From Akebia trifoliata (lineage: Eukaryota > Streptophyta > Magnoliopsida > Ranunculales > Lardizabalaceae), in NCBI GenBank assembly GCA_017979445.1, contig CM030711.1, forward strand, positions 2,914,001 to 2,978,000: a stretch of 64,000 bases of DNA. The letters are read 5' to 3'. The position numbers were made by a program, and so were the translations under genes. The notes beneath the pieces are model-generated. The model made no database searches and was not told the origin of the DNA. It worked only from the letters and a program-made list of their open reading frames with translations. Shown here piece by piece: positions 39,701 through 49,752 of the stretch (within the stretch, counting starts at the first letter, position 1; each line of letters opens with the position of its first letter).

Positions 39701-42700
39701 AATGCTTTTGTTGAACTACAGTAAAAGACATGGTTTTGATGGGTAACAATTTTTTTTATTATATTAAACGAAGATATAAAGAAATGCAAGAAAAAGTGAG
39801 CGAGAAATGTTGAGACTGATAATAGTATACTAATCAATATTTTGCTGCATCTAATGGATATGCACTATGTTTCTATCTTCTTGTTAATTGTGTTGACATA
39901 CAACATTACAACCCTTCGCTGTGATTGTATGTTATAATGCGTAATGTGAAATCATGTCAAGTAAATAATTAAGGGGCGCACTATTTACACCCACTTAAAT
40001 GTTCAATGTCAATAATATGGAAAGTACATAAATACCCGTTTGGGTTTTATTATGTTTTACAGCATGCATCCACCTAACACTCACTGAACAAACACAACTT
40101 TCCCTCCTACTGATTCAAATCATACCAAGCCCTGCCGAAACATCCATATCGAAAACACTATCAAAGTTTAGTTGAATCCACATAACCAACCGATTTTTCT
40201 TCAGAGATTCATCAAACGATCGTGTTTTGATCCATTTGTGGGGACATCATTCTTTAAAATCTAATTTTTTTCTTAGTTGGTATAATTAAGCATTTTGATA
40301 GATGGAAATGAGTTTTTATTCATCATCCTTTGTTCTTGGAATTGTTTTGTAAATGAACCATGTTAAAAATTGATTTTATCTTCATCGATTGCATCAATTT
40401 TTTTTTTTTCAAAATTTCCAGTACGTTTGGTAAGTCAGGACCGAACTCATCAACACTATTTTGGTAGTTACATACCGAATGCATTTTTTCACATGGGATC
40501 CCCATGTAAAGAATTGTTCGGTTGGTATCTACCATATGCTAGCGTATTTTTGCAGTATGTTTATACCGAATTTATAGTTCTTAGATCAGTAGTTACGTAC
40601 CAAACAATTCCTTGCATGAGATCCCCTGTGAAAAGCGTTCCTTTTTGAAAATGTTCGATATGTTTTTGCCGAAAAATTAATGAAAGGTTTGGTAGGATAC
40701 TGTTTGTTTTAAAATAAATTGGTGGGGGAAACTAGCAGACAATTTTTTGCTGCATACTCCCTCAAGTATAGTGGGTGTAGCGAGCAAAAAGGTGGGTGTC
40801 AATAGCCTGCGCCATAATTAAAACCTCTATAAGAAAAATGATCCATCGGAAGTGAACTTAGTTTGCTAAAATGTTAACCTCGATTGATAGTTTTCTGGTT
40901 CTTGTTTGATATTGCCCTAGGTGAGTTGTAAATAGCAACTTTATTCAACTCATTCCATCGTGCATTGTTTTAACACGCCAATGGATTCTAAAATTGGCAC
41001 GTCAGTGTTACTGTTGGAGTCATGTAGTGGTTTCTTGCACTGGATTTTTATAATTTCTAACATTATCTTTCAAACGATAGTACAACTATGGCGGGATCCA
41101 GGCTAAAGCCAATGGTGGGTGTTCTCTAGATACTTCAAAGCCACTTAATGACGGTGTAGAGGATGAACCACAAGTGGATATTGTATCGAGCTGGAATATT
41201 GCTGAATACTTACCAAAGATGACTCAGGTAGGTCAATTTGGTGCTCATATTGAAAACTTTATCTTTGTACCATTGTTACTACTTCGGTCACTAGCCCTGA
41301 CTTCGTCATCTCTACCTAGCAGTTAGTGTAACAACTACGGACATGGCCTGCTCCCGTAGTGTGATGAGTAATGTGTACGAGTCTCAGGAGAGAAGTTTGA
41401 GAAACATTCTAGATTCATAAACATAGCTCAATGGTTTAATTCATTGTAGCAGTTTTTGTTTCATTTATAGAGTTCATCACTAAATTCCTACGAACTACTG
41501 CATATAATATATTATCTTTCCTTTTTCGTACCTAGTTTGAACTTATTCAACCATTTTCAAATTATTTGGCAGGATCATTTTGTTTTGATCGTTTCCGAAT
41601 TTATGTACATACCATGGAAATATGCACAACAAGAAGCTAAAATTAGAGCATCTTCAAGGGACGACAACTTGTGCACTCCATCAATTAGCGTTGCATCTGC
41701 TGAGACTTTTGAATTACGCATAACAGAATATCTGAAAGAGCAGGTGTGATCAAAGATACCAAAGCTTCTATGCCTTTGTGATAGTTTTTGAACTCCACAT
41801 GTCCTGTGATATAAATATTTAATCCATTTTCTTGCATGTCTCACAGGTCAGCTCTTACTTCACGGAAAAACTTCTTAGGATTGTTCGTGATACTGTTCTC
41901 CATGTGAAGGGAATGAACAAATCTGGGAATGATGTACCCACTCAGGTTGCTGGTTCTAATGCACATACGGGGGATGCAGCACTGGAATTCATTAAGCATG
42001 TCTGTGCTGTTCTTGCTCTTGACCATAATGTTCAACATGATATTCTGGTAATACTTCTTATTCTAAATATAAATGGCATTATAGAAGAATATATTAATTT
42101 TCTTTAGGAATTCAGCTGAATCATCAACATCCAGTCTTTCTTAAACTTGTTTTTATATGACACGATATGCTTGAGACAATGGTTCAGTCTGCTTGAAACA
42201 TTGTTGTTGGTTTGAAAATAGAGTTAAGAGTGATGATTTTCTAGTCTTTCTGGGAGAGGCTCTCAAGGAAATGCCATTTTTCCTCAATGGCTTAAGCTTT
42301 ATTTGAAGAGGTGTGAAAAAGATTATGCCTTATTGGAGTTGCATGCCTTTTTTGGGTGCAATTTGACCAAGACTTACGCCTTACAGGGATGTACTATATT
42401 TCTTTATTTATTCTCTTTGTTTTGTAATATTACTACAAAATATTCCTCATAAGTTTTTCCTTGTTAAAACATTTAATTTTCACAGAGGTCTTTAACTATA
42501 TGATCATTTCTGTTGACTCTAATCTCTCGATTTGCAACTTGAACAGTTTGATGGATTTTCTTTAACTTCTTCCATCACTATTTTTTTTTCTTTTTTTCTT
42601 TCTTCTCTATTTCCGATTCTCTCTTTATGTTGAACATATGCATCTGCTTTTTATTAAAGTAGTATTTACATTCCTAAATGTTACCTTTTGTTTGAGGGAT

Positions 42701-44310
42701 AAAGAGTTGGAAGTATGAAACTATGGATGTGGTTCATTTTACTCTGATTTAATGAGTGTGTACTTAAGATTTGGTCACAAACTTTAGAATGTGAAATTAT
42801 GAATTCTCAATTGTTGTTTGATTGTTTTCCTTTGATTTTCTCTTTATTGGAGTTCTTTGCTATTTATTTTTATATAATTATCTATCCATCAAAAGTGCAT
42901 TCTCATGAGGTTTACACCGTATTCCTTGAGGTTTGCATGTCACAGCTTTGGTTAATGCAGTGCCTCACCTCAAGCACTCAGCTACAAAACATATATAGAT
43001 AGATAGATAGATAGATGCCCACAGCCAGATTGCCCACAATGTCCATATGGGAATAGGGAATAAGGAGTTATTCTTTCTTAGTCTTACCTCTTATCTGTTT
43101 CCATTTGGTCATTCTATACATGAAGCATGGCTGGTCTAATTTTTGTCTTCTAAAGTTTTCCTTTTAGTTCAGTTGGTGCTCATGGATCACATAAAATTCA
43201 AATAGGAGAGAAAATAAATTGAATTCATTTGATATGGTTTGGGCATATACAAAGAATACCGATGACACTAGTGAGTAGATTTGGAGCAAATTTAGGGCTC
43301 TGGAAAGGGCAGGAGGCCAAACATGCCACAAATAGTAGTAAAAAAAGGAAGTACATTGCCTGACCAAAGTTTTGGCCCAGAACAGAGTGGAATTGGATTC
43401 GTGTTGTTGAACCCAATATTTATGATAAACCGTAAGATCATGCTGTAATTTCTCTTCTGTGAGTTCTAGTGTCTCAAGGACTGATAGGTCCACTTGCATT
43501 TTCTATTCGACAGGTAATGAGGAAGAATCTGTTAAAATATGTTCGTGTGAGGGAGTTCGATCCAGAAGCGGAGTTTTGCAATCCTTGCCTGTCTTTCACC
43601 TTACCAAATGTAATTTGCAGGTAAAAGATTCTTGGGAAATTTTTATATTGTCTTTGACCAATTGAAGGATAAAGAAAGTTATTAATAATAAAAACAAATA
43701 GAACAAAGTGTAGATTTATTATAATTTCATTACTAGTCATCCTGGTGGACTGGTGGTGTTTGGGTTGGTGAGTTGGGTGGACTGGCGGTAGTTGTTGAAC
43801 TCTGTTCAGGCGCACTCCAACTCTTTCTTCTAAACCAAAGCCCTTACTTTCTTCTACCTTCGTCAATCAAGTCTTTTTTTTTTTTTTCCTTTCGGGTTGA
43901 ATTGCTAACCTTTTAGAAAATTGATTAAACCACGTAATTCTGTTTGTAGCTACTGCAATGATTGCAGAGACCTAGATTTATGCCGTGACTCAGCTTTACT
44001 TGCCCAAGAGTGGCGTTGTGCCATGCCCCAGTGCGGGCAGCCTTACGATCGTGGGGTAATGGAGAATGCTCTTTTTCAAATAGTTCGTCAAAGAGAACGC
44101 CTCTACCATGTACAGGACCTTGTGTGCCTCAAATGCAACCAAGTGAAAGCTGCTCATTTAGCTGAACAATGCACGTGTGGTGGCTCATTCAAGTGCAAAG
44201 AAGATGTGTTCGAGTTCCGCAGTAAAATGCAGGTCTTCCTAAATATAGCTATCCGACAAAAATTTCAACTTCTCCAGGAGTGTACTTCATGGATTCTTGA
44301 AGTTCAATAA
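9769..44310 (+). CDS. POL2A: DNA polymerase epsilon catalytic subunit A (49 exons)
   Basis: This is the large subunit of the leading-strand replicase, which synthesises and proofreads nuclear DNA and has a checkpoint role. Forty-nine coding exons can be joined in one frame to 6579 nt, or 2192 aa, close to the family length (about 2160-2290). Order of parts: N-terminal domain (1-230), 3'-5' exonuclease (240-440), B-family polymerase (570-1117), the degenerate second polymerase-like half (1118-2037) and C-terminal cysteine modules (2072-2148). The start at 9769 is the first in-frame ATG of exon 1 and gives a plausible N-terminus [11 protein letters not shown]. All splice sites are GT-AG except the donor of exon 27, which is anomalous. 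The gene spans 34.5 kb because introns 4, 9, 10, 15, 18, 24, 26, 42, 44 and 47 are long and full of transposon fragments. Codons show no disabling lesion, so the gene looks functional. The symbol follows the Arabidopsis orthologue. Confidence 0.96.
10465..12308 (+). other. POL2 intron 4
   Basis: This 1.84-kb intron contains a decayed Ty3/gypsy reverse transcriptase fragment at 11225-11450 and no host coding sequence. The sequence at 11500-12250 may be further retroelement debris, but I cannot assign it. Confidence 0.6.
11225..11450 (+). pseudogene. Ty3/gypsy polymerase fragment in POL2 intron 4
   Basis: One frame reads [17 protein letters not shown]. After a frame change, another reads [13 protein letters not shown] and [10 protein letters not shown]. 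These match the gypsy reverse transcriptase thumb and connection region and the start of RNase H, in normal order. The frame change and missing segments show it is dead. It lies in the same orientation as POL2. Confidence 0.75.
14416..15200 (-). mobile_element. TRIM-like LTR element, antisense, truncated (POL2 intron 9)
   Basis: Read on the minus strand, the 3' LTR is 14626-14416 (211 bp, TGTTAAAAAG..CTACA). It follows a classic copia polypurine tract GAGGGGGAG at 14635-14627. At 15111-15100 lies TGGTACCAAAGC, a near match to the initiator-Met primer-binding site TGGTATCAGAGC, immediately after a second LTR end. About 80 bp of that second LTR align (15112-15195, shared TTAGAAACTAGG and AGGTAGT words), so the 5' LTR is truncated. 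Only about 470 bp separate the two signals, with no gag or pol. A (CA)n run lies at 14648-14668. Confidence 0.65.
16370..17300 (-). pseudogene. LINE reverse transcriptase fragment, antisense in intron 10
   Basis: On the minus strand, pieces of a LINE ORF2 can be read in order. The first is [19 protein letters not shown] near 17090-17000, then [20 protein letters not shown] near 16975-16915. Further on is ML.SMGGHT near 16730-16700, which corresponds to MRMLRWMCGHT of the family. Stops and frame changes are frequent. The downstream edge near 16395-16450 shares a GTCTTGGGGTCA..TGAATCCTGTTCC tail with the fragment at 29885-29950. Confidence 0.75.
17420..17700 (-). pseudogene. LINE zinc-finger fragment, antisense in intron 10
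   Basis: The minus strand reads [15 protein letters not shown] at 17684-17630, the H-x3-H-C part of the zf-RVT domain found at the end of plant L1-type ORF2. Frame changes follow. It is a second LINE remnant, from a different family than the reverse transcriptase piece beside it. Confidence 0.6.
18298..18370 (+). mobile_element. Possible SINE head
   Basis: GGGTTAGTGGTTAGCATAAG followed by GTGGGTTCAAGGG resembles pol III A and B boxes of a tRNA-derived SINE, with imperfect spacing. There is no clear tail or target duplication. Confidence 0.35.
19704..19775 (+). mobile_element. tRNA-like SINE head
   Basis: TAGCTCAATTAG (A-box-like, 19711) and GGGTTCAACTCC (B-box, 19754-19765) lie at tRNA-like spacing. 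The arm pairing is poor, so I read it as a SINE head or tRNA relic rather than a working tRNA. Confidence 0.5.
23160..24130 (-). pseudogene. L1-type LINE remnant, antisense in intron 15
   Basis: On the minus strand, [12 protein letters not shown] near 23640-23600 (zf-RVT cysteines) is followed at lower coordinates by [15 protein letters not shown] near 23445-23395. These are the signature end of plant L1 ORF2. The frame is broken between and upstream of these pieces. The rest of intron 15 (to 24878) is AT-rich without further identity. Confidence 0.7.
25690..26540 (-). pseudogene. L1-type LINE remnant, antisense in intron 18
   Basis: The minus strand reads [20 protein letters not shown] near 26295-26235. 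It continues with a [20 protein letters not shown] block and [10 protein letters not shown]. These match the SIP-YYMSLF, KIEKI-RDFLW and K-GGLG blocks that follow the reverse transcriptase in plant L1 ORF2. In-frame stops replace the conserved tryptophans, so it is inactive. It accounts for most of intron 18. Confidence 0.75.
27976..29310 (+). other. POL2 intron 24
   Basis: At 28380-28590 there are words shared with the LINE debris of introns 10 and 26 (TGTCTTCTGTTAATTCGAGC, AACCCTCCTCGTTTATCC). At 28760-28900, TATAAATAGAATG sits in an AT-rich context that resembles a retroelement promoter. No coding sequence is seen. Confidence 0.45.
29764..31170 (+). other. POL2 intron 26
   Basis: A short LINE-tail-like segment at 29865-29960 (CATCATCATCAAAGTCTTAT, TTTGGGGTCAGTCATAAATG) is followed by AT-rich sequence with no identity. 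The intron ends in TTTATTCAG before exon 27. Confidence 0.5.
31223..31333 (+). other. POL2A: POL2 intron 27: no GT donor, open in frame
   Basis: Homology places the exon 27/28 junction between IFET and EKKVFLRKW, and the acceptor TTGTGCAG at 31326-31333 is good. The expected donor reads ACTG|GCGCTG, with no GT nearby. The 111-nt segment has no stop in the POL2 frame, so retention would add 37 residues. It could be a weak GC-AG intron or a retained one. Confidence 0.6.
31949..32736 (+). other. POL2 intron 29
   Basis: This 788-nt intron separates the [11 protein letters not shown] exon from the LGNLKRFRQ exon. No conserved POL2 residues are missing between them. An open segment at 32533-32650 does not fit the splice phase. 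Confidence 0.6.
35435..36618 (+). other. POL2 intron 38
   Basis: It contains a (CT)n/(CA)n compound microsatellite at about 35561-35612 and T-rich runs near 35758 and 36350. No gene or clear transposon is seen. Confidence 0.55.
37800..39030 (+). pseudogene. L1-type LINE remnant, sense in intron 42
   Basis: [17 protein letters not shown] near 38052-38100 is the conserved block after the reverse transcriptase. [10 protein letters not shown] near 38746-38780 is the zf-RVT end, and [13 protein letters not shown] near 38950-38985 is the terminal block. They occur in the correct order on the plus strand but in several frames. It fills most of intron 42. Confidence 0.75.
39973..40813. mobile_element. 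Non-autonomous DNA transposon with 8-bp TSD (POL2 intron 44)
   Basis: The left end GGGGCGCACTATTTACACCC and the reverse complement of the right end GGCGCAGGCTATTGACACCC form terminal inverted repeats. The flanks carry a perfect 8-bp target duplication, ATAATTAA, at 39965-39972 and 40814-40821. The length is 841 bp with no transposase. An 8-bp duplication fits the hAT superfamily. The interior shows repeated words such as ACCGAA and GGTA. Confidence 0.7.
42048..43513 (+). other. POL2 intron 47
   Basis: This intron has AT-rich sequence, a (GATA)n run at about 42995-43017, and a LINE 3' fragment at 43200-43450. Confidence 0.5.
43200..43450 (+). pseudogene. LINE 3' fragment, sense in intron 47
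   Basis: The plus strand reads [13 protein letters not shown], then RALERAGGQ, then [16 protein letters not shown]. These match the WFGH-QRRP, GRGRPK and DRAEWR-RI-VADP blocks that close ORF2 of the same LINE family seen antisense in intron 10. Stops interrupt it. Confidence 0.6.
43514..44310 (+). other. POL2A: POL2 exons 48-49: C-terminal cysteine modules
   Basis: Exons 43514-43620 and 43950-44310. CysA is built from C2072, C2075, C2095 and C2100. CysB is built from C2131, C2134, C2146 and C2148 (CLKC then CTC). In other eukaryotes this end binds the B subunit (DPB2). The coding sequence ends [13 protein letters not shown] at the TAA in 44308-44310. Confidence 0.93.
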
Positions 44311-44443
44311 CGGTCCAACCTGTGCTTGAGTTCCGCAGTAAAAGGCAGGTCTTCCTAAATATAACTATCCAACAAAAATTTCAACTTCTCCAGGAGTGTA
44401 CTTCATGGATTCTTGAAGTTCAATAATGGTCCAAACCTGGCTC
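44212..44443 (+). repeat. POL2A: 116-bp tandem duplication over the POL2 stop codon
   Basis: 44212-44327 and 44328-44443 are near-identical direct copies with a period of 116. Copy 1 holds the last 99 coding bases with TAA at 44308-44310 and the first bases of the 3' UTR. Copy 2 repeats all of this inside the 3' UTR, including an in-phase-like CAATAA at 44421-44426. About five substitutions separate them (AATGCAG/AAGGCAG, ATAGCTATCCG/ATAACTATCCA, AACGG/AATGG). Confidence 0.9.
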
Positions 44444-45740
44444 CGCACATTCACTACTATAAGTTAGTGCCCAATCCAGGCATCAATCGTGATTATAACA
44501 GAGATTAGTTGAGATAAAAATTCTTGGCCGTTGATTAAAGCGATCCCAAGCTCAGACGAAAGGTTGGCAGTAAGGTGCTATGGGTTTCTCCTCGCTGGGG
44601 CTAATCTCTCATTTGAAGATTTTCATCATCTCACTGTCTGATTCATTGAGTTGTATATTTGTTACCATCAAATTTTACAGTAGGCATGGTATTAGGCAAA
44701 GGGAGGGTTTTGGAAGGGTATTGGGTTGGACTGAAGCCTTCTTATTTTTATTTTTTTAATCCTTTTAGAACCCTCGCTTCATTGTATAAACTATGTAGGT
44801 ATATTAAATTGTATAAACTATAAAGCATTTCAAAGGATAACTATTTTTTTTTTTTTGTGGGTTTTACTTGAATAAGCTATATATAAAACGTTTCTAGGTT
44901 ATCAAATGTTCATAATTTTCCATCAGTTTATTTGCAACAAAGATGTTCCATTGGAATGCAATTTCATCTGACTTTGGTATTTAACCTTTTAAAAGTTTCG
45001 GTTCTATAATTGCAAGGAATTTCTTTTCTTTGGAAATTGAATTCCTTGGGAAAATTTTCACAGGACAATGAAATCTGTTGAAAATGAATTCGAAGGTTTT
45101 GTTGCACTTTGGAAATTAAAAACAGAAAAGTTTGGTGTGGTGGTAATCCTGTGACATTTTTTTTTTTATGGGTGGGGCGGGATATCATTTTCCTCATTAA
45201 AAAAATTGTTCTGGGTGGGAAAAAGTATTCTAGGAGAAATACGTTATAGCCTGAAAATCACATTTTCCAATGCAATTCATTTTCTCATCCTTTTTCAAGA
45301 GCCCGTGGGGTCTTCTTGATTGTCTGGAATTTCAATTTTCAGGAAATTTCTAGCAAGCAAACAAATAATTTTACATGGAAAATACACTTCTCTCCTTTTT
45401 CCCATCCGCAATCAAACGCATCCTTAGTAATTTTCACAGAAAAAACTTGTTTACAATAAGGAAAGTTTCATTATCCAGTACTATATAAATGAAATATAGA
45501 CGCAGAATTTTCTAAGAGAATTTTGAGGAAAAAGTGGTCTGTAAAAAACTGTATCCAAAAGAAAATTTTATTTACAAACTTTCTAGGCCCAAACCAATGG
45601 AATCTTATTCCTGCATTATTGAAGCTCTGGGTTGCTTAGTGTTATTAGGCCCGTTAAGTAATTGGGTCAGGTTTGATTCATGTTTAGGGTCACACACTCA
45701 GGCTATGAGTTAAGCCTGCCGAACGGCCTTGTCTTCCTTA
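44444..45740. other. POL2 3' flank and start of spacer
   Basis: AT-rich sequence with no gene recognised. The polymerase 3' UTR probably ends within the first few hundred bases, but no single poly(A) signal stands out. Confidence 0.5.
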
Positions 45741-45750
45741 TGCTTCTCCA

Positions 45751-46068
45751 ACAACCCTATTTGTTCTTGAGGTTTAAAGGTTGAAGAAAATAGAATCACA
45801 AGGCTGAAAACATGGGTAAAGTATTTTCTAGAAAAAAAAAAAATTTAGATGGGTAACAACCCAATCTTGTTCTTGAGGTTTAAGGGTTGAAGAAAATACA
45901 ATCACAAGGCTGAAAACATGGGTAAAGTATTTTCTAGAAAAAAATAACAATTTAGAAGGGTAACAACCCTATCTTGTTCTTGAGGTTTAAAGGTTGAAGA
46001 AAATAGAATCACAAGGCTGAAAACATAGATAAAGTATTTTCTAGAAAAAAAAATAAATTTAGAAGGGT
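45751..46068. repeat. Three-copy tandem repeat, unit about 106 bp
   Basis: Each unit runs ACAACCCTAT, TTGTTCTTGAGGTTTAA, GGTTGAAGAAAATA, ATCACAAGGCTGAAAACAT, AAAGTATTTTCTAGAAAA. Units start at 45751, 45856 and 45963. They differ by only a few bases, so the array is young. No coding frame is kept across units. Confidence 0.85.
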
Positions 46069-46628
46069 TTTATATAGTGGTTGAATATGAGGGCATTTAG
46101 GTCAGTTTATATTAGTCTCTCACACAAAACCAAGGTCAAGGGGCAGGTCATCAGTTTAAAAATGTTGGAGGTATCGGTAATATTGACTGGAATGCAGATG
46201 GTCATGATTCAGTCGGCGAAAGAGTCTAGATCTTGGAAACGTAGGAGTTGCATGTCATGTCACTTATAAGTTTCACTAATTAATAGATGTTTGGCCAAGA
46301 AAAATTAATTTGATTGGTGAAATCTATTAGTCGGTTGGATTCAATTATTATTCTACCATCCGCTAACAACCAGGCTTGTACAAGAGATAATGATTATAAA
46401 AATAAACTACCTAACCCAAATTTGATTTTTAAATATAATCAAATAGAAAGAAAAAAAATGTTGTAGTAACTCTAATAGGTGATTAACTAAGAGAAAGTCG
46501 ACTGAGATTGATTGTAAGGGGTGTAGGAACTCTCTTGAGCAGAAACAAATTTCTAGTTTGTTCAGTTGAAGCATAGGAAAATGGTATTTTTATTGAATTT
46601 AAAAACGGATTATTTCAATCTTTTTACA

Positions 46629-46631
<3 letters not shown>

Positions 46632-46690
<59 letters not shown>
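46632..46690. repeat. (AT)n microsatellite
   Basis: About 29 uninterrupted AT units. A second short (AT)n follows near 46784-46797. Confidence 0.95.
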
Positions 46691-46697
<7 letters not shown>

Positions 46698-47059
46698 CAA
46701 TGACTTGATCCATTTTTATTAAATTATGAAAACTTGTAATTGGCTTCAAGAGAATTTGGCCTATATATATTTTATATTTAAATATATATATATATATGGT
46801 TGTAGTAACTCTATTTTTATATTCAATGAAGATTGATTGTAAGATCGGTAATTGAAGATTTTAAAAGAGCAAAAGAAAGATCTAAAAAACCTGAATAAAA
46901 ATAGTGAAAACGTATATAAGTTTAATTTAAATAATAAAAGATATGGTTTTGGGCAAAATGGATTGGAGGAACAAAAATTTGAAATGTTGAAAAATCAACA
47001 AATAAAGAAACTATTTGGGATAAAATGTCGATAAAATATTTTAACGATAATTTAATAAA

Positions 47060-47155
47060 GAGTCGTGTTTGAGTGACCTAAAGTATCTATGGTTCCTTTA
47101 CACTTCCACGTCAAGGAAAGTGAGAGATGAGGTACAAACTTGAGGTCACTTCAAC
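47060..47155. mobile_element. Short foldback element, deleted copy
   Basis: GAGTGACCT at the left and AGGTCACTTC at the right are inverted. The right arm CACGTCA..GTGAGAGATGAGGTACAAACTTGAGGTCACT matches the right arm of the element at 53481-53622. The left arm is shortened. Confidence 0.45.
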
Positions 47156-47629
47156 ATTATTCTTTGATAAATATTAGGGTATATAATTTTAAAAGCATTT
47201 ATGACCCTAGAGACTCTTGTCTCCCCAAAGTAGAATTTGAGTGTTAAGGCTTTGGCGGTCGAGCTCCTAGTCCTGTCACTACTGATGTGTAACCAATGAT
47301 TTGTTCCTTATTAAAAAAGGAACATGCGATTGTGGGATGGGATCGAAAAAGTCAGAGATAGTATATTAGTAATAAGGTGTGTTGTAATACATCAATTTAT
47401 TTCAGGATTTTGTTAACATGCGCCCTAAGGGCATACAGTAAAGTGCATTAAATACACTTTGTGATTTGATTTTTGTACTGAAATTGCTCTCAAAATTTTT
47501 GTTTTTGATAAAAAAATACCCTTAGGTGCATGTTCCTAAGGTATATTTAATGCAATTTAATGTGTGCTAGTCATGGGCGGGCGGGCGGGAGGGAGGGCAG
47601 CTTCATTTTTCACACTGTGCTAATGAGGT

Positions 47630-48055
47630 GGTGTGCACATAATCATAGATGCTTTTCACTCGTATCTTGAGAAAACACATCTATGATCACCACATCAAGT
47701 AATGTGAAATACACAGTGATGAACAAAGTCCCTCTCTAAGATTTTCCTTAAGAATAATGCAGAAGTGATTTTAAGTTTATATCTCATTTTGACGTGAAAG
47801 TGGATATGAACCATAGATACTTTTTCAATCGTGATTTTATGTCAAAATGTGCTCTTTCCTTAATTTAATATTTGAACTAGATTTAGAAGAGAGATGCTTT
47901 ATCTCTAGTTAAGACTTTCCTCTTGTTTTGTATATAAAAATCATAGAAGGGTGGTTGCATGTAATTAAGAATCAAGAAAATAAATCAACATAGATGCTTT
48001 TCACTTGTATCTCGATGAAAAGAATCTATGATTATGTGTGCACCACCACATCTCG
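47630..48055. repeat. Inverted repeat pair
   Basis: GAGGTGGTGTGCACATAATC followed by ATAGATGCTTTTCAC at 47628-47662 recurs inverted at about 47985-48050 (ATAGATGCTTTTCACTTGTA..ATCTATGATTATGTGTGCAC). The left arm also has its own hairpin with ATCTATGATCACCACATC. It is probably an unclassified MITE or nested pair. Confidence 0.45.
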
Positions 48056-48059
48056 ATGT

Positions 48060-49700
48060 ACATTTTAACGTTACCTCGGCATTATCCTTGTTAATAATAA
48101 AGTAAGATGCGTAGGGATTGTAAAAGAAAATTAATAAGAATTTTTTTCTTCTTGAATAGAGAGGTGTATCGAAATCAAGGTTCTTTCCTGCCTCCTTCTC
48201 CTTTGTCGGTGGTCAACGGTCAAGATTAAGCAAAAAAAATAATTCCAAGAAACTCTTAGGACTTGTTTGGCAACTATTATATCAGTTACATGTCTTGATC
48301 CCTTATTCTTCTCAATTCCAAACAGATCTTAATAAGAACAAAGGACAATAGATTTATGTACCCTTATTCCCAATCATGTCCCACATATCTTATCTGTCTT
48401 GCTACTTCTCCCAACGAATTTTTCAGGCTAATTATTCTTAAAATGACCGAAATACCCCTTTTTTTTAACTTCTATTTAAAAATTCTTTGTTTTTTTCCCA
48501 ATAACCCAAAAATAATTCGTCATTTACATACTCTCCAACCAATGGATTATTGTTGACTTATATCGAGGTGGTCCTCAACCTTATAGAAAAATTCCTCGAT
48601 TTTTCTTTCTAAAAGTCCATCATCTTATGCTTCCTCAAAAATCCTATAATTCTTTTTTGAAGGTTTGAATGTTGATCGAGATAAAAAATCTTAAGAATTA
48701 AATTAGGATTAATTTTTGAGTTTTTCTCTTGAGATTTTGGTTTGAAGGAGATAGAATTGAAAGGTTGAAGGATAAAAGGACAAGATTTTTTTTTTCTTTA
48801 AATATTTTTATTGTCAATGAAAAATTAGTGGAAAAATGATTACCCCACCTCAGAAAAAAAAAAACCCGATAATTTTAAAACTCAAAATGTCTACTTGACT
48901 TGTTCGTCAGGTTGACTGAAGTCAATAACTTGTGATTGATTTCAGACTAATTGAGTCAAAATATGTTAAATTTATAAATAATCAAAATAGTTTTTAATTT
49001 TTAAATTGATAAAATATTTAATTTTTGTTCCCCGCAAATTATTTTATGTAACCGAATAAGTTGATTAACTTTATGACTTGACCAGGTGCATTTTTGAGTT
49101 TATTCGATCGAATTGATGACTTGAGGCATGATTTGCCAAGTTAACTCAGCGAGTTAGTAATATCAATTTTTAGTTCAAATAACTTGAAATTCAATAGAGC
49201 GATGATTTTGATTTTTCATTTTTTCAAGTTCGACGTTGGATAGATCTTTTCAAAATGGCCAAAAAGCATCCATAATAATGTTGAAATGAATACTTCGATA
49301 AAATGTTTCAATATAATTAATATTATTTATCCATCTCCGATCTTAATCAAAATGTAACATTTAATATTAATATTTGTTTTGCCATTGTTATACTAAGTAT
49401 TTGGAATATCTGAAAGATTTATCCAGTGTTGGGCTTGGACAATCAAAATTATCGAGATCGATGTTTCAGTAAAATTGACACTTAGATCAAATATTTCGAT
49501 TAAATCCTAAAAATTATAAGTATGTCCTTTTCTATCTATTATCACAAATCGTCGAAATAGATCAAAAGTTAACTCCAATTTGAAATAATAAGTGCATCAT
49601 TCTCTAGTCGTCATTTACCATCACAAATTGTTAGAATATATTGTAATTTCAATTGAAAAACTTAGGTAAGTTAGAAGATGTGAGAAAATTTTATTTTAGC
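48060..49700. other. AT-rich spacer without recognised content
   Basis: No gene, intact repeat or coding trace was recognised in these 1.6 kb. Confidence 0.5.
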
Positions 49701-49752
49701 TATTAAATGAGAGATAAGGAGGAGGGGGTTAAGAAAGAACATATTTACTCAA

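Larger units (their letters stand above)
31554..42047 (+). other. POL2A: POL2 exons 29-47: non-catalytic C-terminal half
   Basis: Exons: 31554-31948, 32737-32884, 32966-33163, 33280-33354, 33538-33728, 34013-34196, 34290-34354, 34900-35032, 35146-35247, 35351-35434, 36619-36693, 36910-36969, 37081-37334, 37427-37475, 39336-39496, 39573-39639, 41081-41227, 41573-41743, 41847-42047. They encode the degenerate exonuclease/polymerase fold that contacts the helicase side of the replisome in other eukaryotes. Recognisable blocks are [80 protein letters not shown] and [15 protein letters not shown]. Confidence 0.88.
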
